Shown here piece after piece: positions 1-8,885 of a DNA stretch of 31,770 bases. A model generated the notes under the pieces. It was given only the letters and a program-made list of their open reading frames with translations. It made no database searches and was not told the origin of the DNA. Made by a program: the position numbers and the translations under genes. Every line of letters starts with the position of its first letter. Position 1 is the first letter of the stretch. The DNA is taken from assembly GCA_035458525.1 (NCBI GenBank), contig DATHZQ010000079.1:1-31770 (forward strand), given 5' to 3'. This DNA comes from DATHZQ01 sp035458525. Its GTDB lineage: Bacteria > Actinomycetota > Acidimicrobiia > Spongiisociales > UBA5794.

Positions 1-964
<964 letters not shown>

Positions 965-1021
965 ATTTGAATACAGCGACTAATCGTGCTCGCTATGGAG
1001 GGCTCAAAGAGCTCTCAGAGC

Positions 1022-1140
<119 letters not shown>

Positions 1141-1150
1141 ATATTTGGAT

Positions 1151-1185
1151 GAGGGGCCGCCTGCGGGTGGCCCCTCAGTTCTTTT
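1151..1185 (+). terminator. Rho-independent terminator of the rRNA operon
   Basis: A 10-bp GC-rich stem (GAGGGGCCGC at 1151-1160 pairing with 1167-1176 through one G-U) closes a six-base loop and is followed by AGTTCTTTT. It lies 10 nt after the 5S rRNA and 16 nt before the next start codon, so it should end rRNA transcription. The U-tract is short and interrupted, as is common in high-GC actinobacteria. Confidence 0.85.
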
Positions 1186-1201
1186 CCGAGGAGCGGCGTA
1201 C

Positions 1202-2065
1202 ATGGCCGAGCAGGATCGTCAACAGCCGAAACGCAAGACGCCGCAGTCAGGTGGCACCTCATCGGGAGGGCGGGGCCGCACGGGCGGCGGGACAGGCCAG
1301 CGCGGCGATGCTTCGAAATCCAAGGGCACCGCACGCCGGTCTCAACAGGGCAGGTCGTCGGGCGGTGGCCGCAACCGCGAGGGCGAGCGTCAACAGGCAA
1401 AGCCGCGGCGTCGTGATCTGCAGGGTGCGGCAGCGAATCTGCCCAACTGGGTGGTGGAGTCGCTGGAGCGGGTCACGCCCGACAAACGGGTCCCGGGTGC
1501 GCTCCAAGCCCTTGGCGAGGCGTCCGAAGCGTTCGCCGATGGTGCGTATCAGCGGGCAATGCGCAAGGCGCAGAAGGCAAAGGATCTCGCACCCCGCGAC
1601 GCCACGATCCGCGAGATCCTCGGTCTGGCTGCCTATCGGCTCGGCGATTGGCAGGTGGCCTTGGCCGAGCTTCGCACCTTCCGACGGCTCGCCGGCGAGA
1701 CGACCCACCTTCCCGTGGAGATCGATGCGTTGCGCGCCATGGGGAGACCCAACGACGTTGAATCGGCGTGGCAAACGCTGCAACAGCGCGGAGGTCGGCC
1801 CGCCGTCATGAAAGAAGGGCGAGTTGTCTACGCATCGTTCCTCATCGATGAGGGCCGGCTCGACGAAGCGTCCAAGTTGGTGATGCCACAGCGGACGAGC
1901 AACAAGGCCTTTCCCGAGGATCTGCGGCTGTGGTACGTGGCGGCTCGGGCGGCTGCGCTGATGGGCGATGCCGGCCGCGCCGCAGAGCTTCGGAATGCGA
2001 TCTTGCGCCAGGATCCCGCCTTTCCGGGCATCGACGAGTTGGAGCGACTGATCGCCTCCGCCTGA
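1202..2065 (+). CDS. TPR-repeat protein with a basic, glycine-rich N-terminus
   Basis: A 287-residue protein of unknown specific role. Residues 1-80 are low complexity (Gly, Arg, Lys, Gln, Ser) and strongly basic, so probably disordered and possibly RNA- or DNA-binding. The rest is helical, with tetratricopeptide-like pairs (for example EAFADGAYQRAMRKAQKAKD and IREILGLAAYRLGDWQVALA), pointing to a protein-interaction scaffold. The open frame runs back through the 5S gene to 986, but the ATG at 1202 is preferred: it follows the rRNA terminator and has GAGGAG about 10 nt upstream. There is no signal peptide. Its position after the rRNA operon may hint at a ribosome-related role, but that is only context. 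Confidence 0.85.
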   Translation: MAEQDRQQPKRKTPQSGGTSSGGRGRTGGGTGQRGDASKSKGTARRSQQGRSSGGGRNREGERQQAKPRRRDLQGAAANLPNWVVESLERVTPDKRVPGALQALGEASEAFADGAYQRAMRKAQKAKDLAPRDATIREILGLAAYRLGDWQVALAELRTFRRLAGETTHLPVEIDALRAMGRPNDVESAWQTLQQRGGRPAVMKEGRVVYASFLIDEGRLDEASKLVMPQRTSNKAFPEDLRLWYVAARAAALMGDAGRAAELRNAILRQDPAFPGIDELERLIASA

Positions 2066-2133
2066 CGGCCCGATCGTGTCACACCGGTCTCGTATCGTGG
2101 CAACTCCCCGCACCTCCCCAGTCAGGAGAAGGT

Positions 2134-2508
2134 GTGGAATACAACCTCGTCACACTTGCCGGTCGTCTCGCCATCGATCCAGAGGAACGGACCTTCGAGA
2201 GCGGAGCTCACCTCGTGCGCTATCTCGTCACGGTCCGCAGCGACACTCCCCGTCGCCGCGTCGACGTCATCCCCGTCACGTTGTGGGATCCGTCGCCCGA
2301 CCACGTCGGGCCGAAGCTTTCTCGTGGTGACCGCGTGATGATCGTCGGCATGGTGCAACGCCGGTTCTGGCAAGCTCCCGACGGTCGGCGCAGCCGCGTA
2401 GAAGTCATCGCACATCACGTGGAGGCCGCACCTGGCGACGGTGCGCACGCCGAGGGTGAGAGCGACGCTCGAGCCGCTCCGGATTCTGTTGCCGCTCCGG
2501 CCGGCTGA
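2134..2508 (+). CDS. Single-stranded DNA-binding protein (SSB/OB-fold)
   Basis: A 124-residue SSB-family protein. The N-terminal 100 residues form the OB fold: the opening strand reads MEYNLVTLAGRLAIDPEER, followed by YLVTVRSD, VDVIPVTLWD and LSRGDRVMIVGMVQRRFW, in the order and spacing of SSB proteins. The tail after residue 105 is short and Ala/Asp/Glu rich and lacks the acidic DxxxPF tip of the main replicative SSB. It is therefore more likely an accessory actinobacterial SSB than the essential one. The GTG start at 2134 is chosen because AGGAGA lies 4 nt upstream and the fold begins there; the frame stays open further upstream, inside the preceding gene. Confidence 0.85.
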   Translation: MEYNLVTLAGRLAIDPEERTFESGAHLVRYLVTVRSDTPRRRVDVIPVTLWDPSPDHVGPKLSRGDRVMIVGMVQRRFWQAPDGRRSRVEVIAHHVEAAPGDGAHAEGESDARAAPDSVAAPAG

Positions 2509-2584
2509 CGGGCACACCGTCCGACGTTGCCTCGAACGATGTCGCCGCAGTACCCGTCCCGGCCCGCCGCACCCGGCCGGGCAC

Positions 2585-2597
2585 TAGATTCGCGCCG
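2585..2597 (+). promoter_or_regulatory. -10 box of a probable leaderless promoter
   Basis: TAGATT at 2585-2590 lies 7 bp upstream of the ATG at 2598, and no ribosome-binding sequence lies between. This places the transcription start at or next to the start codon. The same arrangement recurs at several genes in this window. Confidence 0.5.
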
Positions 2598-4121
2598 ATG
2601 CGCCGAGTCTCCATTGCTTCTGGATCGCAGCTCTCCGCGGATGCAGGAGCGGCGGTTGCCGACGCGGGTGGCAATGCTGTCGATGCCGCGATCGCCGCGA
2701 TGGTCACGGCGATGTGCACCGATCCTGGGGTCATCGCACCCGGATCGGGCGGCTTCATCGTCGTTGCCGAGCACGGCAACCACCCCGTGGTCATCGATGC
2801 GTACGTCGAAATGCCGGGCCGCGGGGCGCCGGAAGAGGCCTGGGGCTCAGGTACTCCGGTCTTCATGCAATACGGCGGAGCAACGCGCACGGTCGTGGGC
2901 TACGGTTCCGTCGCAACGCCGGGCATGTTCGCCGGGCTCGACCTTGCGGCCAGCCGGTACGGTTCGATGCCGTGGTCAGCATTGATGCAACCAGCCATCG
3001 AGGCAGTAGAAGCCGGCTTCGCCCTATCGCAGGCCTCAGGCGACTACATCGCGTACTCGCACGACGTCGTGTTCGGATGGGATCCGCCATCGCGCGCCGT
3101 GCTGCACCACGAAGACGGATCCCATCTGCGTGAGGGCGATCACGTCGTGGTGCCCGATCTTGCCGACTCGCTCCGGGCGATCGCCGACGAAGGCGTTGGA
3201 GTGCTCTACGAGGGAGATCTGGGAGCGCGCATCGTCGATTCCGTCGCCGCCAACGGCGGATTGTTGACGCGTGCCGACTTGGAGGCGTACGAGCCAATCG
3301 TTCGGCTCCCGGCGCATTTCGACATCGGGGGCTGGGATGTGTTCACCAATCCGCCGCCGGCACTGGGCGGTGCGAGCGTTGCGGCCATCGCCACGTTGGC
3401 GACAGCACGCGGCTTCAGTTCCTGGAGTGCTGAAGACATTCCGATCCTCGTCCGCGCCCAACGTGCCGTACTCGACTATCGGGCCAAGATTCCCGCCGAC
3501 AGGGACGTCGCCGAACAGAAGGTGGCGGATTTGCTCGAGGCGGCACGCGCCGGAGACTTGAAGCGCCTGCAAAGCTCCCCCTCGACCACGCACACCTCGA
3601 CGGTCGACACGGACGGCATGGCGTGCGCGATGACGGTGTCCGCCGGATATTGCTCGGGTGCGATGCCGGCCGGCACGGGGTTCTATCTGAACAACTGCCT
3701 CGGCGAGCTGGAGCTGCACCCGGCCGGATACCACGGGCTCGAGCCGGGGGAGCGCCTCGTGTCCAACATGGCCCCGACCGTGGCGGTCAACAACGGAGCT
3801 GCACTGGCGCTCGGCTCGCCCGGAGCGTCTCGCATCACCACCGCGGTGAGCAGCGTCCTCATGAACTTCCTCGTGCACGGAATGTCCCTCAGCGATGCGG
3901 TTGACCACCCGCGCCTCCACACGGAGGTCTTCGAAGGCACCCCGACGATTGCCTACGAACCCGGTATCCGCGTTGAATCGATCGACGGGCTCGCAGTTCG
4001 ACGATTCCCCGACCTGTCCATGTACTTCGGTGGCGTACAGGCGGCCATCACCGACCGCGCGGCCGGTCTGTTCGCCGTTGCCGATCCCCGTCGCACCGGC
4101 GGTACGGCTCGAGGCGGCTGA
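2598..4121 (+). CDS. ggt: Gamma-glutamyltransferase family protein
   Basis: A 507-residue Ntn-hydrolase of the gamma-glutamyltransferase family. These enzymes cleave and transfer the gamma-glutamyl group of glutathione-like compounds or poly-gamma-glutamate and mature by self-cleavage into two subunits. Family features are the N-terminal SADAGAAVADAGGNAVDAAIA block, PGSGGF near residue 50, and the processing site TTHTSTVD, where Thr330 should become the N-terminal nucleophile of the small subunit. PAGTGFYLNN and GSPGASRI follow. It is at the short end of the family and has no signal peptide or lipobox, so it is probably cytoplasmic. The substrate cannot be read from sequence; acylase-type relatives share the fold. 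Confidence 0.88.
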   Translation: MRRVSIASGSQLSADAGAAVADAGGNAVDAAIAAMVTAMCTDPGVIAPGSGGFIVVAEHGNHPVVIDAYVEMPGRGAPEEAWGSGTPVFMQYGGATRTVVGYGSVATPGMFAGLDLAASRYGSMPWSALMQPAIEAVEAGFALSQASGDYIAYSHDVVFGWDPPSRAVLHHEDGSHLREGDHVVVPDLADSLRAIADEGVGVLYEGDLGARIVDSVAANGGLLTRADLEAYEPIVRLPAHFDIGGWDVFTNPPPALGGASVAAIATLATARGFSSWSAEDIPILVRAQRAVLDYRAKIPADRDVAEQKVADLLEAARAGDLKRLQSSPSTTHTSTVDTDGMACAMTVSAGYCSGAMPAGTGFYLNNCLGELELHPAGYHGLEPGERLVSNMAPTVAVNNGAALALGSPGASRITTAVSSVLMNFLVHGMSLSDAVDHPRLHTEVFEGTPTIAYEPGIRVESIDGLAVRRFPDLSMYFGGVQAAITDRAAGLFAVADPRRTGGTARGG

Positions 4122-4128
4122 GCGTCCG

Positions 4129-4812
4129 TCAATACGGAGGCCAGGGCAACGCGGGGCGATCTTCCGGCGGCTGTGGGTGCACCGGGCGCATGAGGAAGGC
4201 CTCGGTCCTCTGGACCAACCGCCGGGAAGTGCGACGTCCGAGGAGGCGCTCGACACGCCGGCCGAGCTCGCCGTTCAGCCCGTCGCGCAACCGGGCCACC
4301 GCCTCGACGACTGGTGCCGGCGCCGGCGAGCCCGCGAAACCCCACAACACGGTGCGCAGTTTGTCCTCTGGGTGAAATGTGAGGCCGTGGTCGATCGCAA
4401 CCAGCGAGCCCGAGCCGGAGCGCAGGATGTGTCCCAGCTTGCGGTCTGCATTGTTCGTGATCACGTCCAAGACCGCAATCGGCCACAACGCGGCGTCATC
4501 CTGGCGCACGAGTTCATAGGGATCGAACGCTTCGTCGATATCGACGTAGCGCTGAATGGAACCGGGGCCGTAGAGGCCGTCGCCGAGCGCGGTCTCCGGC
4601 ACCAGGCCGAAACCGAGGCAAAGGTCGACCTCGAACGTCAGCACCTCGCGAACCGCCAGCGTTTCCGACTCGAAGTCCCAGAGAGGTCGCTCCCCGGCAA
4701 CCGGCTTGTAGACCACGCGCTCTCCGCTGTCGGTCGTGCCGAGCAACGTCGCGTTGGAAGCGTTGACGAAACGCCCCTCGACCGTGACCACATGGGGCTT
4801 CCAGTCCGGCAT
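4129..4812 (-). CDS. SCO1664-family protein (PI3/4-kinase-like fold)
   Basis: A 227-residue member of the actinobacterial family typified by SCO1664 (TIGR03843 by recall), related to the phosphatidylinositol 3/4-kinase fold. Kinase-like elements are an N-terminal strand with a lysine (ERVVYKP), a catalytic-loop-like NNADRKLGH, and a metal-binding-like VAIDHGLTFH. The substrate is unknown. It is the third gene of a minus-strand trio, starting 3 nt after the DUF3090 stop, so almost certainly cotranscribed. In many actinobacteria the trio is next to mshC (mycothiol synthesis); mshC is not present here, and the neighbouring gene is a convergent gamma-glutamyltransferase. Confidence 0.85.
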   Translation of the reverse strand: MPDWKPHVVTVEGRFVNASNATLLGTTDSGERVVYKPVAGERPLWDFESETLAVREVLTFEVDLCLGFGLVPETALGDGLYGPGSIQRYVDIDEAFDPYELVRQDDAALWPIAVLDVITNNADRKLGHILRSGSGSLVAIDHGLTFHPEDKLRTVLWGFAGSPAPAPVVEAVARLRDGLNGELGRRVERLLGRRTSRRLVQRTEAFLMRPVHPQPPEDRPALPWPPY

Positions 4813-4815
4813 CGA

Positions 4816-5304
4816 TCAGGGTCGATGGTGGCGGAGGTCACCGTTCGTCGTCGGGCACACATGGCCTTCCGGATCCATGGCCAAGCCGCACCTGTCGCAC
4901 TTGGGTCTTCCCCCTGAGATGGCCATCCGCCCGATCCGTACGGCCGCATCCAGCTGTGCGGGGCTGACGGAGTGCACCACCGGAGGCGTGTCCTCGGGCA
5001 CCGGCGCGAGGACCACGTCGATCTGCCCCTCTTCCTCGACGAACACGATCTCGATCTGGCCGATGCGAAACTCGATTTGCTCCGGCTCATGGACGGGTCC
5101 CGGCTCGAGGCTGGCTCCCACACCAGTCAGACCGGCAGTTTCGAGCAACTCGGCGCTCTGCTCGGCGAGTAGTGCCACTTGTGCCTTCTCGAGCAGGTAC
5201 CACACCCGGCCTCCCGCATCGTCGACCTCCAACAGGAATGTGCGCTGGCCCGGCACGCCGATGAAACCGGGTACGAACCGGGCGGCGAGACGTCGATTGC
5301 TCAC
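4816..5304 (-). CDS. DUF3090 family protein
   Basis: A 162-residue protein of the actinobacterial DUF3090 family (TIGR03847 by recall); biochemical role unknown. The N-terminal two thirds are a beta-rich domain (ARFVPGFIGVPGQRTFLLEV, RVWYLLEKAQVALLA, EIEIVFV-like strands). The C-terminus carries a probable zinc site, CDRCG at 136-140 with HVC at 148-150. The start codon overlaps the stop of the upstream phosphatase gene by 4 bp (ATGA), indicating translational coupling. It belongs to the conserved trio with the flanking genes. Confidence 0.88.
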   Translation of the reverse strand: MSNRRLAARFVPGFIGVPGQRTFLLEVDDAGGRVWYLLEKAQVALLAEQSAELLETAGLTGVGASLEPGPVHEPEQIEFRIGQIEIVFVEEEGQIDVVLAPVPEDTPPVVHSVSPAQLDAAVRIGRMAISGGRPKCDRCGLAMDPEGHVCPTTNGDLRHHRP

Positions 5305-5912
5305 GATGCGTTGCCGAGTGGTTCGAGCGACTGATTCACGACGGGCACCTGAACAGCTCCGTCCGGACCTAGCTGGATGATGCTCAGACTGGTCGGAGCG
5401 ACCTGTGTCCGGTGGATGAGGTCGAGCGGAGCACCGAGGTATTGGCAGAGAAGAGCGCGGATCACGTCTGCGTGGCTGACGACAACAACAGTGTCACTGC
5501 CGTGCCGCGCAGCCAGCGCTTCCAAGCCGGCGACGGCGCGCGCTTGCACCTCGGCGAGGGTCTCACCGTCGGGGAACCGAAATCGGGAGGCATGAGCCAT
5601 CAGCCGCTCCCAGGCCTTGAGCCGGTAGAGGTCTTTCAGCCTTCGCCCGGACCACGCCCCGTAATCGGCCTCGACGAATCTCTGCTCGGTGATCGGAGTG
5701 AGTTCGTGGGGTGAGGCGACGATCCGGGCGGTCTCGCGGCATCGACGGATTGGTGACGAATACACCGCAGCGACGGGCATCGCACGGAGGCGATCGGCCG
5801 CAACCCGGGCATCGAGCCGGCCCTTGTCCGAGAGGCTGACGCCGGGGAGCCGTCCGGTGAGTACCTTGCCGGTTTCACCGGTCACGCCGTGACGTACCAA
5901 AAGTGCTCGCAT
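5301..5912 (-). CDS. MSMEG_4193-type histidine phosphatase/phosphomutase
   Basis: A 203-residue histidine-phosphatase-superfamily protein, first gene of the conserved actinobacterial trio (TIGR03848 by recall). It shows the phosphoacceptor motif LLVRHG (Arg7, His8, Gly9), the YSSPIRRCRETA block with catalytic arginine, the acid EADYGAWSG and the second histidine in VVVSHADVIRALLC. Family members act on phosphomonoesters; this subfamily's substrate is unknown. It overlaps DUF3090 by 4 bp. A -10 like TAGGCT lies 6 bp upstream of the ATG, so the trio mRNA may be leaderless. Confidence 0.88.
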   Translation of the reverse strand: MRALLVRHGVTGETGKVLTGRLPGVSLSDKGRLDARVAADRLRAMPVAAVYSSPIRRCRETARIVASPHELTPITEQRFVEADYGAWSGRRLKDLYRLKAWERLMAHASRFRFPDGETLAEVQARAVAGLEALAARHGSDTVVVVSHADVIRALLCQYLGAPLDLIHRTQVAPTSLSIIQLGPDGAVQVPVVNQSLEPLGNAS

Positions 5913-5924
5913 CGAGCCAGCCTA
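5913..5924 (-). promoter_or_regulatory. -10 box of a probable leaderless promoter for the trio operon
   Basis: On the minus strand TAGGCT (5924-5919) lies 6 bp before the ATG at 5912, with no Shine-Dalgarno sequence between. Confidence 0.5.
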
Positions 5925-5949
5925 CCCGTGGTCTCGCGGCTCCCCGCGG

Positions 5950-5961
5950 TACCATCGCGGC
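5950..5961 (+). promoter_or_regulatory. -10 box of a probable leaderless promoter
   Basis: TACCAT at 5950-5955 precedes the ATG at 5962 by 6 bp. It sits back to back with the trio promoter in a 49-bp divergent gap. Confidence 0.5.
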
Positions 5962-6534
5962 ATGGACGTGTCGGCCTTCCTCCGTCTGGCTCTCGACCCG
6001 ATTCGGCTGGCGTTGCTTGGTCGGGCGGCAGAGGGAACGGTCGATACCTCGGACGTTGCGGACGCATTCGACGTGCCGGAGCGCGCCGTCCTCTCGGCAC
6101 TCGGCAAGCTTCGATCGGCCGGTTTGGTCGACGATGATCTACAGCTCGATGTCAGCCTATTGCGTACCCTGGCCGAATCCCTGCCGCAGGCGCCATCAGC
6201 CGATGCAGAGCTGCTGGGGGATGGGTGGTCACCGGACGAAGCCATCGTGCTGTCCCGCTTCTTCTCGGGCCAGCGACTGTCCTCGATCCCGACCTCGCGA
6301 ACGAAGCGTCTCGTGATCCTCGAGCGCTTGGCTCAGGAGTTCGAACCAGGCGTCCGCTACCAGGAGCCCGAGGTCAACTTCACGCTTCAGATGTTCCACG
6401 CCGACTACGCCGCCCTGCGTCGCTACCTCGTCGACGAGAGCTTCCTGACCAGGGCCGACGGGGTCTACTGGCGCACGGGTGGTCGGTATGAGCCCGCCAT
6501 AGCCGACGACGAGGTCGACGCGCCGGAATCTTGA
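5962..6534 (+). CDS. DUF2087 protein with N-terminal winged helix (putative regulator)
   Basis: A 190-residue protein with two parts. Residues 1-60 resemble an ArsR-like winged helix (LDPIRLALLGRAAEG, TSDVADAFDVPERAVLSALGKLRSAGLV). Residues 90-175 match DUF2087, with LSRFFSGQRLSSIPTSRTKR, LAQEFEPGVRYQEPEVN and LRRYLVDESFLTRADGVYWR. The combination is known for putative transcription regulators of unknown ligand. It is transcribed divergently from the trio and 34 bp ahead of the SURF1 gene. Confidence 0.85.
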   Translation: MDVSAFLRLALDPIRLALLGRAAEGTVDTSDVADAFDVPERAVLSALGKLRSAGLVDDDLQLDVSLLRTLAESLPQAPSADAELLGDGWSPDEAIVLSRFFSGQRLSSIPTSRTKRLVILERLAQEFEPGVRYQEPEVNFTLQMFHADYAALRRYLVDESFLTRADGVYWRTGGRYEPAIADDEVDAPES

Positions 6535-6568
6535 CAGCGCGCTGCGGGCGATACCATCGCGCTCTTCT

Positions 6569-7330
6569 ATGGATGCGCCCGACTACTCGTTTCTCCGCCG
6601 GCCGGTGTGGCTGGTGGGCCATCTGGTCGCACTTGCTGCGATCGTCGGCTTCACGCTGCTCGGAATGTGGCAGCTATCGCGCCACTCCGACCGCTCCTCG
6701 CTCGACGACGCACTCGATCAGAGGCTGAATCAGCCGGTGGTGTCCCTCGACGAGTTGGTCGGGGCAGATGGCACCGCGCCATCTTCTGCCGAGTACCGGC
6801 TGGTCAGTGTCGAGGGCAGCTACGACGCGACGCATGAGGTGATCCTCCAGGCACGGTCGTTCAACGGACGCTCCGGCCACGAGGTGCTGACACCGCTCGT
6901 GCGTGTCGACGGCACCGCCGTGATCGTGAACCGCGGCTGGGTGCCCATCGACGTCGAGGGACCACCCGTGCCCGAAGCGGCGCCGCCGGCAGGTGCGGTG
7001 ATCGTCGAAGGTTTCCTCAGGCAGACACAAACGCGGACGGGACTGGGGCCGATCGATCCCTCCGAAGGAACTCTCGAACGGATTTCCCGGGTGGACGTGG
7101 AGCGGTTGCGGCAACAGGTCGAGATGCCGCTTGCGGGAGTGTGGATCCAACTTGCGTCACAGCAGCCTCCCCCGTCCGACTTGCCGCTCATCGTCGAGCC
7201 GCCGCAACCGGGTGGTGGCCCACCCCACCTCGCCTACGCGGTGCAGTGGTTTGCGTTTGCCGTCATCGTCGTCGTGTCGTACCCGGTTCTGATGTATCGC
7301 ACCGCCCGGCGCTCCACGCCTCGTGGGTAG
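6569..7330 (+). CDS. SURF1-family cytochrome c oxidase assembly protein
   Basis: A 253-residue membrane protein of the SURF1 family, which helps assemble the heme a/a3 cytochrome c oxidase. The family layout is complete: an N-terminal transmembrane helix (about residues 14-35) ending in GMWQLSR, a large extracytoplasmic domain with the hallmark NRGWVP near residue 125, and a C-terminal helix (about 224-245, YAVQWFAFAVIVVVSYPVLM). TACCAT lies 11 bp before the ATG, suggesting a very short leader. No oxidase subunits are in the window, so its partner complex lies elsewhere. It implies an aerobic respiratory chain. Confidence 0.9.
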   Translation: MDAPDYSFLRRPVWLVGHLVALAAIVGFTLLGMWQLSRHSDRSSLDDALDQRLNQPVVSLDELVGADGTAPSSAEYRLVSVEGSYDATHEVILQARSFNGRSGHEVLTPLVRVDGTAVIVNRGWVPIDVEGPPVPEAAPPAGAVIVEGFLRQTQTRTGLGPIDPSEGTLERISRVDVERLRQQVEMPLAGVWIQLASQQPPPSDLPLIVEPPQPGGGPPHLAYAVQWFAFAVIVVVSYPVLMYRTARRSTPRG

Positions 7331-7359
7331 TGTGCTCGCCTGACGACGAGGAGGGCGGA

Positions 7360-8073
7360 ATGACGGAACGCATCTACTCGACCGACGCCTATGCGAGCGC
7401 GATGACCGCGTCCGTGGTTGGGTCCGACCCGGACGACGGCCGCATCCTTCTCGACCGCACGGTGTTCTACCCGGGAGGCGGCGGCCAGCCCCACGACACC
7501 GGGGCGTTGTGGATTGGTGACGACCGGCTCGACGTCACCCGGGTTACGGCTGACCGCGACGGCGTGTGGCACTGGGTGGAGGGCTCACTTCCGTCGCTCC
7601 GGACTGCGCTGCGAGGCGAGCTGGACTGGGAGCGCCGCTATCGACTGATGCAAACGCATACGGCGATGCATGCGCTGTGTGGCGTCGTGTGGGAGAAATA
7701 CCGAAGCCCCGTCACCGGCGGCAACATGAAGCCAGGGGAGGGCCGGCTCGACTTCGAGCTCCCGGACTGGGATCCGGACGACAAGGCGCCCCTCGAGGCC
7801 GAGCTCAACCGGCAGCTGGAACGGGCGCTGCCCGTCGAAGTGTCCTTCCTGCCCCGCAACGAAGCCGACCAGGACCCGAGTCTGATCCGCACCAAGGTCA
7901 ACCTGCTGCCGGCGTCCCTCACCGAGGTTCGTGTGATCGACATCGTCGGCCTCGACCGGCAGGCGGACGGAGGCACGCACGTCAACGGTACGCATGAGGT
8001 CGGCGGCGTCCAGGTGGCGAAGATCGAGTCCAAGGGCAAGGGCTTCCGGCGCATCCGGTTGACGATCGCCTAA
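7360..8073 (+). CDS. Alanyl-tRNA editing protein, AlaX-like
   Basis: A 237-residue free-standing homologue of the AlaRS editing domain, which hydrolyses mischarged Ser-tRNA(Ala) or Gly-tRNA(Ala). Seen are the N-terminal FYPGGGGQPHDTG block (residues 36-48), the zinc motif HTAMH (His100, His104), GGNM at 120-123, and the second metal motif ADGGTHVNGTHEVG (202-215). The usual cysteine of the CGGTH motif is Asp203 here, leaving His207. The frame is open further upstream into SURF1, but the ATG at 7360 follows a strong GAGGAGG and matches the family's N-terminus. It converges with the next gene, overlapping it by 4 bp. Confidence 0.88.
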   Translation: MTERIYSTDAYASAMTASVVGSDPDDGRILLDRTVFYPGGGGQPHDTGALWIGDDRLDVTRVTADRDGVWHWVEGSLPSLRTALRGELDWERRYRLMQTHTAMHALCGVVWEKYRSPVTGGNMKPGEGRLDFELPDWDPDDKAPLEAELNRQLERALPVEVSFLPRNEADQDPSLIRTKVNLLPASLTEVRVIDIVGLDRQADGGTHVNGTHEVGGVQVAKIESKGKGFRRIRLTIA

Positions 8074-8768
8074 GTGCCAAGCTCCAGATCGTCCGTGCGA
8101 ACCTCGACCATGACCTCTGCCAGAGGTTTGCGCGTCAAGTCGGGGACGGTGGCGTCGGCCGCCGGGTAACCGATCGGAAAGAGGATGAACGGCCTTTCGT
8201 TCTCCGGACGATTCAACAACTTGGACAGGAACGCCATGGGGCTGGGCGTGTGGGTCAGCGTGGCGAGCCCGAGCTGGTGAAGCGCGGCGATGAAGAAGCC
8301 GCAGGCAATCCCAACGCTCTCTTTGACGTAGTAGTGATGGCGCCGGCTGCCATCGGGCTTGATGCCGTAGCGCTGCTCGAAGACGACCACGAGCCAAGGC
8401 GCCGTCTCGAGAAACGGCTTGCGCCAGTCGGTGCCAAGTGGCGCCAGCGCCTCGCGCCACTCCGGCGGCAACCTGCCGCCTTCGTAGTTCTCCCGTTCTT
8501 CGACCTCGGCGGCAACTCTGATCCGCCGTTTCACCTCGGCATCCCCGATCAAGACGAAGGTCCAGGGTTGCAGGTGGGCCCCGGACGGAGCGGTTGACGC
8601 AAGCCGGATCGCCGTCTCGACGACTGCCCTCGGTACCGGCCTGTCCGAGAAGAATCGAACGCTCCGCCTGCGATTCATCTCGTGGAACAAGGCGTGAGCC
8701 CGCGCCAGCAGCTCGTCATCAGCCACCGGGTCCGGCCCGCGGTACGGCACATGGCGAAACTCGTTCAT
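8070..8768 (-). CDS. Nitroreductase-fold flavoprotein, iodotyrosine-deiodinase-like
   Basis: A 232-residue FMN protein of the nitroreductase superfamily, closest by eye to iodotyrosine deiodinase (IYD), which reductively removes halogen from halotyrosines. FMN contacts are visible (RRRSVRFFS at 33-41, TAPSGAHLQPWTF at 59-71). The lid residues that bind the substrate zwitterion in animal IYD, Glu, Tyr and Lys, are all present as Glu91, Tyr95 and Lys117 in the matching order (EREN-Y, then DWRK). The C-terminal GYPAADATVPDLTRKPL also matches. The ATG at 8768 is preferred over a GTG 30 nt upstream because homology begins there. A general nitroreductase role remains possible. Confidence 0.82.
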   Translation of the reverse strand: MNEFRHVPYRGPDPVADDELLARAHALFHEMNRRRSVRFFSDRPVPRAVVETAIRLASTAPSGAHLQPWTFVLIGDAEVKRRIRVAAEVEERENYEGGRLPPEWREALAPLGTDWRKPFLETAPWLVVVFEQRYGIKPDGSRRHHYYVKESVGIACGFFIAALHQLGLATLTHTPSPMAFLSKLLNRPENERPFILFPIGYPAADATVPDLTRKPLAEVMVEVRTDDLELGT

Positions 8769-8885
8769 CCCGCGGATCGTAGCCAGCGGAATGGCCACCT
8801 ATCAGTTGCGAACGAGCACGAGCGATTGTCCGGCCGGCGACAGTGCCGCAGCGGTGAAGTCGCTCGCACGGTTGACGTCAGCAGT

